Virus record (IMG/VR): IMGVR_UViG_3300037141_000319
Location: 1-42,186 of that record
Reading direction: 5' to 3' (one strand)
DNA from: a virus
Length of the DNA stretch: 42,186 nucleotides
The position numbers and the translations under genes were made by a program. Positions 38,579 through 42,186 of the stretch are shown here, in pieces (position 1 is the first letter of the stretch; every line of letters begins with the position of its first letter). Below the pieces are notes generated by a model. The model was not told where the DNA came from. It saw only the letters and a program-made list of their open reading frames with translations, and searched no databases.

Positions 38579-39912
38579 CTGCCTCCGAAAATGTTGTAAG
38601 CCGTTTCGGCCTTGACCGCGTAACCGCCGGGGTTGGAGCGGTTGAAGTCGCTGTCGCGCGAATCCCCCCGCTGGCCTTGCCCGAAAGTCTGGAACGCGTC
38701 GGCGCCGTTGGAAGCCCAATTATGCAGGGGGCTCTCCTGAAAAACATTGTTTTTCGAGTCCCAGCGCCTTTGATAGTTCCCCAGGCACTCGAGCCCGCGT
38801 TTGCACTTCTCGCGGTCGAAGCTCGTCACGGGCAGCACCATCCGGGCGGCGTTGATGCCTTCGCGTTTGGTTCCGACGCGGGGGACGACGCGCGAAGGGC
38901 GGGCGCCGTGCTGGTTGAAAATAGCCTGCTGGGATTTTCCCGTGGACATGTCCCGCGCCACGACGTCGTGGGGGAAGTGAAAAGTTCCATACGAATACGG
39001 TTTGCGTTTAAGATCAGCCATAAGATCCGGGATCGCGAGGCCGGACTGTTCGTAGTAATCGATCGCGACATGCTGCCCCCGCCGGGATTGGATGAACCAC
39101 ACGGCCGTCATGTCGTTGATCCCGAGATCCCAGTAGGTGTCGACCGCCGTCATCGGGTCGTACGGGAATTTCCCGATCCGGCCTTCGCTCTCCGCCTTGG
39201 CCAACTCTTTCGCCCAGTACGCGCCGACCAGGCCGGCGTTGAAGCTGCACTCGTATTCCTGCTCGTACTCTTCTTCGGACATCGTGCGCCGGGCGGAATC
39301 GAGTTCCGACTTTTCGATCAGGCCGGTTTCGGAGGCTTTGTAAGTGATGCCGAACCACTCGGGGTCGCCGGACTGGGTCGCGTACTCGTAAAGTTTATGG
39401 AAATTATTTCGCCCCTTCGGAGTGCCGATAAAAATAGCCGAACCACGGCGATCGTTGAGCGTGGGCCGCACGGCTTCCGACCAGATCGCCGGGTCCATTT
39501 CGGCGTACTCATCCAAGAGAACGTCATCTAAGTAAATCCCTTTCACGCTGGTGTAGTTCTCGGCCGAGAGCAACATTTGCCGGCCTTTGTTATGGGCGTA
39601 GTCGATGCGCAAGTCCTGCTCGTGGGTTTCCACGCCGGGGATATTTTTCGTGTAGAGCTTATAATAATCCCATGAAATACGTTTGGCTTGGCCGAACGTC
39701 GGCGCGATGTACGCCGCGCGCGGAGCGGGAAGCGTGTTGCGTATCAGCTTATCGGTCTGATGATTTATCGCGAAAACCGTTTTTCCGAATCACCTTCGCC
39801 GGTGGCATACGATCACGTTGAAGCGTCTGAGCTTCGAACGCAGTTCGTGTTGCAACCGGCGAGGGATGAAACCTGTAGTCACGCCGTCAGGCGCTGATCC
39901 GATGATTTCCAT
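38575..39912 (-). CDS. Large terminase subunit TerL, interrupted by in-frame TGA
   Basis: The full frame runs from ATG 39912 (good ribosome site AGGGGG) to 38575, 446 codons, with TGA as codon 41. Before it: FIPRRLQHELRSKLRRFNVIVCHRR. After it: FGKTVFAINHQTDKLI and PAPRAAYIAPTFGQAKRISWDYY. The expected Walker A is CHRRFGKT, so AGG TGA are two extra codons inside the P-loop. Downstream are Walker B YLDDVLLDEYAEM, FIGTPKGRNNF and the nuclease start DTYWDLGINDMTAVWFIQ. A gene finder would start at GTG 39633 (352 residues). It should package DNA with the small subunit at 40945-41637. As read, the ATPase is broken. Confidence 0.85.
39787..39801 (-). other. Lesion in TerL Walker A (AGG TGA inserted)
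   Basis: Reading leftward, CGG CGA AGG TGA TTC gives R-R-R-stop-F where R-R-F is expected. The six bases AGGTGA resemble the CGGCGA before them (four of six), so an imperfect duplication is possible. The frame before and after is unchanged. Other TGA codons here end genes in close overlap with the next start, so TGA is not a sense codon in general. Confidence 0.8.
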
Positions 39913-40330
39913 CCGTTCCCCCTTTCTTTTTAGCCAAGTAGCGAGCGCTTCGCTTGGCGGGGTCGTAGTTCCTTCTCAGACACTCGCGCTCGCAGATGCG
40001 GCACTGACGGGCGCCGTCCGATCTGATGCGGGTGTTTTCTTCCGAGAAGGGGTGGCCGAACTTACAGTCGGGGCGATTCTTTTTTACGTGGCGGCCTTTA
40101 CGCATTTTATCGTCGGCATTATCCTGGTGCGTACCCAGGAACAAGTGCGAGATCTCCCAGCAGGACGGAGTGTCGCATCGATGCAGGACACACATACCGG
40201 CGGGTATATCGCCGTGCTCCAGCGTCCAGGTGAGCCGTGACACGATCCAAAGTTTACCGGCGATTCGTTTCTGCCCGTAGCCTTTTCTGTTCTTGGCGCC
40301 TTGCCAAATTTTGCACGAATTCACTTCCAT
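39887..40330 (-). CDS. HNH homing endonuclease before TerL
   Basis: 147 residues. SRLTWTLEHG...VLHRCDTPSCWEISHLFLGTHQDNADDKMRKGRH is the HNH_3 core and CKFGHPF...CRICE the C-terminal ribbon, as in 11668-12162. It overlaps the unknown gene before it (40321) by 10 bases and the TerL start by 26 bases. Such genes lie beside the gene they cut, here most likely terminase. Confidence 0.9.
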   Translation of the reverse strand: MEVNSCKIWQGAKNRKGYGQKRIAGKLWIVSRLTWTLEHGDIPAGMCVLHRCDTPSCWEISHLFLGTHQDNADDKMRKGRHVKKNRPDCKFGHPFSEENTRIRSDGARQCRICERECLRRNYDPAKRSARYLAKKKGGTDGNHRISA

Positions 40331-40713
40331 GTCACCACGCCGTTCAATACCGCGCCTTCCCAGCGGCAGGGCAGGTCCTGCGGCGCCAAGTGCAGGCTGT
40401 GTTTCCCGTCGGCTTGAACCTGCTGCAGCGACAGATCCGTGAACGGGCTGGGCACCGACGCTCCCGTTTTATCGCGGGACAGAGTCGGCTTGAAGCGCCC
40501 GTGCGGGCGGGCGTCGTGCGGGACGTCGGGCAGGTCAAATAAGAAAATGCAAAAATGCTCGGCGTCTTTCGCGCCGTGGCAGGTCGGGCAAATGAAGATC
40601 ACCCCCGCCGCTTTCGCCGAACTCTCGTTCGCGCGGAGAACCCGCATCACGCCCTTCGTGCCCGAGAACTCCACCCAGCCCGGGCGCAGGTTACGCAGCG
40701 GCAGCTCGTTCAC
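40321..40713 (-). CDS. Hypothetical Cys-containing protein (DUF6527-like, tentative)
   Basis: 130 residues from GTG 40713 overlapping the previous stop. GVIFICPTCHGAKDAEHFCIFLFD and FTDLSLQ...LPCRWEGAVLNGVVTWK recall DUF6527, a phage family with a zinc-ribbon opening and a C-terminal Cys/Trp/Gly-rich end. The match is weak. It lies between small and large terminase genes. Confidence 0.6.
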   Translation of the reverse strand: MNELPLRNLRPGWVEFSGTKGVMRVLRANESSAKAAGVIFICPTCHGAKDAEHFCIFLFDLPDVPHDARPHGRFKPTLSRDKTGASVPSPFTDLSLQQVQADGKHSLHLAPQDLPCRWEGAVLNGVVTWK

Positions 40714-41093
40714 GCCGGCGGCCCTCCGGGGAACTCGGGGGCCTTGCCTTTGGCCCGGGCGTTCTGGCGCCTGAAGTCGGCCGCCTGGCGTGTGATGGCT
40801 TTCAACAGCGACTCGACATACTTCGGTTCGATCCCCGACGCGGCGATAATCCGGCGGGCGACCACTTCCAAATTCGTGGCGACGAATCGATGCGCCTTGC
40901 GTTCTTCCATCGGCAGGTCCGTCTGTTGGCTGAACCCGAAGTGCTCAAAGCCCATCGAGATCGCCACCCCCGCGCACGCCTGGAGCGTCGGCATGTCCAG
41001 CCGGGCCAGGGCTTGCTGCGGAGTCTCTTGGGGCCTCTGGGGGGCCGTCTGGCTCGTCTCCGGGGCCGAGGAGGGGCTCTGGGGGATGCTCAT
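40710..41093 (-). CDS. Hypothetical protein overlapping the small terminase
   Basis: 127 residues from ATG 41093 with GAGGGGAG upstream. Pro/Gln-rich N-terminus (to about 30), helical middle (ALARLDMPTLQACAGVAISMGFEHFGF, AHRFVATNLEVVARRIIAASG) and a basic end. Its first 149 bases are also read in another frame as the C-terminus of the small terminase. The helical part supports it as a real gene. No family recognised. Confidence 0.6.
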   Translation of the reverse strand: MSIPQSPSSAPETSQTAPQRPQETPQQALARLDMPTLQACAGVAISMGFEHFGFSQQTDLPMEERKAHRFVATNLEVVARRIIAASGIEPKYVESLLKAITRQAADFRRQNARAKGKAPEFPGGPPA

Positions 41094-41637
41094 GGATTAC
41101 GCTCCCCTCGACGTCGATCGTTCCGTCCGCTTTGAGCTTAGGCGGGGTCTGCCACGGGTTGGGCGGGCCGAAACCTGTGACGACTTGCAGTATAATAGGA
41201 GCGCCGGCGTCGCCCGAATGGGTGACTTTTTTGCCGTACGTACCCGGGTCGTTGACTTCGGCGCCCCACTTGTACGCCTCGAACTTGAGCCGGTCGGCGT
41301 CTTTGCCCGTGGCCGCCTCGGCCGCTTCGATGGCCGCGTCTTCAAAATGCAGAGCGCGGGCCTCACGAACTGACCGAAGCATCTTGGAGAAGTCGGGGTG
41401 GTTCTTGGACCACTTGAGTATCGTTTGATACGCTGGCATTTCGCCGAGGTGGGCCGCGATCCAGTGGAGGCTCTTGCCCTGGATGTAGTGGCTGCAGATA
41501 CGCTCCGCGAGCCCGATCGAGTACGGGATACGGGCGACGGACCGACCGGGCGAAGCTTCCTCGACTTCGACCGGCCAGTTCGCGCGGAGAGCGTCAAGCT
41601 CTTGGGCTTGCTTGTCTTCTGAGTCTTCATGCGACAC
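40945..41637 (-). CDS. Small terminase subunit TerS
   Basis: 230 residues from GTG 41637 after AAGGA. YSIGLAERICSHYIQGKSLHWIAAHLGEMPAYQTILKWSKNHPDFSKML (about 37-85) is the DNA-binding helix-turn-helix of Sf6-type small subunits. AAEAATGKDADRLKFEAYKWGAEVNDPGTYGKK is the following conserved part. The last 50 residues are Pro/Gly/Asp-rich and overlap the next gene. It should recognise the packaging site and load TerL. Confidence 0.85.
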   Translation of the reverse strand: MSHEDSEDKQAQELDALRANWPVEVEEASPGRSVARIPYSIGLAERICSHYIQGKSLHWIAAHLGEMPAYQTILKWSKNHPDFSKMLRSVREARALHFEDAAIEAAEAATGKDADRLKFEAYKWGAEVNDPGTYGKKVTHSGDAGAPIILQVVTGFGPPNPWQTPPKLKADGTIDVEGSVIHEHPPEPLLGPGDEPDGPPEAPRDSAASPGPAGHADAPGVRGGGDLDGL

Positions 41638-41691
41638 GGACTCTTTCCTTCAAGGGGCGGCGACTTCGGCTGCCTGTGGTTGCGGCCGAGG

Positions 41692-42186
41692 TTACTGATG
41701 GACGACGTAGTTGATATAAAGCGTCACTTTGCCGGCGGTCAGCGCGCCCACGCCGATCGTCGCCGTGATGTCGCACTTGGCGGTCACGACGGACCAGTTG
41801 GCTACCGCCCCCGTCTGGGTTCCGGCGACGGATACCCCCGCGGCTCCGAAGCTCGCGGCGGCCAACTGGGGCAGGATGTTGCCGGGGTTCTGGCAACCGA
41901 AGCCCAGCGTACCGGAAGCGGCGGTCGTCGGCTTCGTGATCGAGTAGATCCCCGCATACGTGATAATCGCGTTCGCCGGCAGGCTCACGCCCAGGTCGTA
42001 GGAGAGCGTGCTCAGGCCGCCTACTTTCGCGAAGTCGTAAGTCGCCTGCGCCATCTGCCGCGTGTAGTGGCCGTCGGCCGAACCCGCGGGGTAGGAATTA
42101 TACTTGTAATGGTTTCCCTGCTCGATGGCGTTGAAGCGCCGGTCGACTTCCGGGATGAACGGCGCGCCTTCGATGTCGGCGCGGGC
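41692..42186 (-). CDS. Sec-signal late protein, C-terminal part (continues at 181-1)
   Basis: The C-terminal part of the 182-residue signal-peptide protein that starts at 181. In the window the frame runs in from the right edge and stops at 41692. The start at 42054 (ATG) seen within the window is not needed once the circle is closed. The sequence is beta-rich, e.g. LSTLSYDLGVSLPANAIITYAG and TLYINYVVH, and resembles in style phage capsid-decoration or surface-adhesion proteins. No family recognised. Confidence 0.85.
   Translation of the reverse strand, partial: ARADIEGAPFIPEVDRRFNAIEQGNHYKYNSYPAGSADGHYTRQMAQATYDFAKVGGLSTLSYDLGVSLPANAIITYAGIYSITKPTTAASGTLGFGCQNPGNILPQLAAASFGAAGVSVAGTQTGAVANWSVVTAKCDITATIGVGALTAGKVTLYINYVVHQ
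42060..42186. repeat. Terminal direct repeat, right copy
   Basis: Identical to bases 1-127. See the left copy. Confidence 0.95.

Noticed and set aside
38551-39531. 326-codon open frame on the plus strand
   Set aside because: It is antisense to the terminase gene.
38575-39912. Stop-codon reassignment (TGA as sense) to explain TerL
   Set aside because: TGA ends many genes here in ATGA or GTGA overlap with the next start, so a global reassignment would fuse them. Even if read, the P-loop would still hold two extra residues.
1-42186. tRNA genes, integrase, phage RNA polymerase
   Set aside because: I looked for and did not find supporting structures or motifs; a tRNA scan and profile search would be decisive.

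Overview
The window is a complete, circular or circularly assembled genome of a tailed podovirus-like bacteriophage. Bases 1-127 are repeated exactly at 42060-42186, so the unique length is about 42,059 bp, and one gene runs across the join. The virion genes follow the T7 pattern: portal, scaffold, major capsid protein, tail tubes A and B, four internal virion proteins and a fibre. There is no single-subunit RNA polymerase, integrase, repressor or tRNA, so transcription probably relies on host RNA polymerase and the phage is probably lytic. The host is probably a Gram-negative bacterium. Pointers are a lysis-region lipoprotein, a lipoprotein protease with a LAAC lipobox, and an O-antigen-ligase-like membrane protein. 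The protease recalls secreted HELGHC-type enzymes of Bdellovibrio-like bacteria, but that is from memory and unverified.

Layout: two transcription units diverge from about 563-909 and cover nearly the whole circle. The rightward unit (910-16942) starts with small genes and a 617-bp control region (1190-1806) holding many GGTAACAG boxes, which could be an origin and/or operator. Next come a MoxR-type AAA+ ATPase paired with a VWA-like protein, a chain of micro-genes (4005-6301), a primase-helicase of the AEP plus D5/SF3 type, a lipoprotein zinc protease, an SNF2-type helicase, an HNH endonuclease, two replication-associated proteins, a family A DNA polymerase, a VRR-NUC nuclease and a polytopic O-antigen-ligase-like protein.

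The leftward unit starts at 562, crosses the contig join and runs from 42059 down to 16890. Its order is: two Sec-signal proteins, small terminase, two unknown genes, an HNH endonuclease, large terminase, a small head protein, portal, a Bbp19-like protein, scaffold, capsid, a second capsid-associated protein, tail tube A, tail tube B, an HNH/AP2 endonuclease, a GNAT-like gp13 analogue, three internal virion proteins, the fibre with a C-terminal S74 chaperone, and a lysis cassette (XhlA-like holin, DUF5675 protein, two unknowns, a lipoprotein). Terminators lie before the capsid gene and after the capsid/decoration pair. Most neighbouring genes overlap as ATGA, GTGA or TTGA, which implies translational coupling.

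The main oddities are an in-frame TGA plus a two-codon insertion in the Walker A motif of the large terminase, next to an HNH gene; an export signal on a T7-type tail fibre and on two further late proteins; an early-expressed lipoprotein protease and a Wzy/WaaL-like protein that could change the host envelope; an ADP-ribosyltransferase-like domain in an internal virion protein; and the GGTAACAG array.
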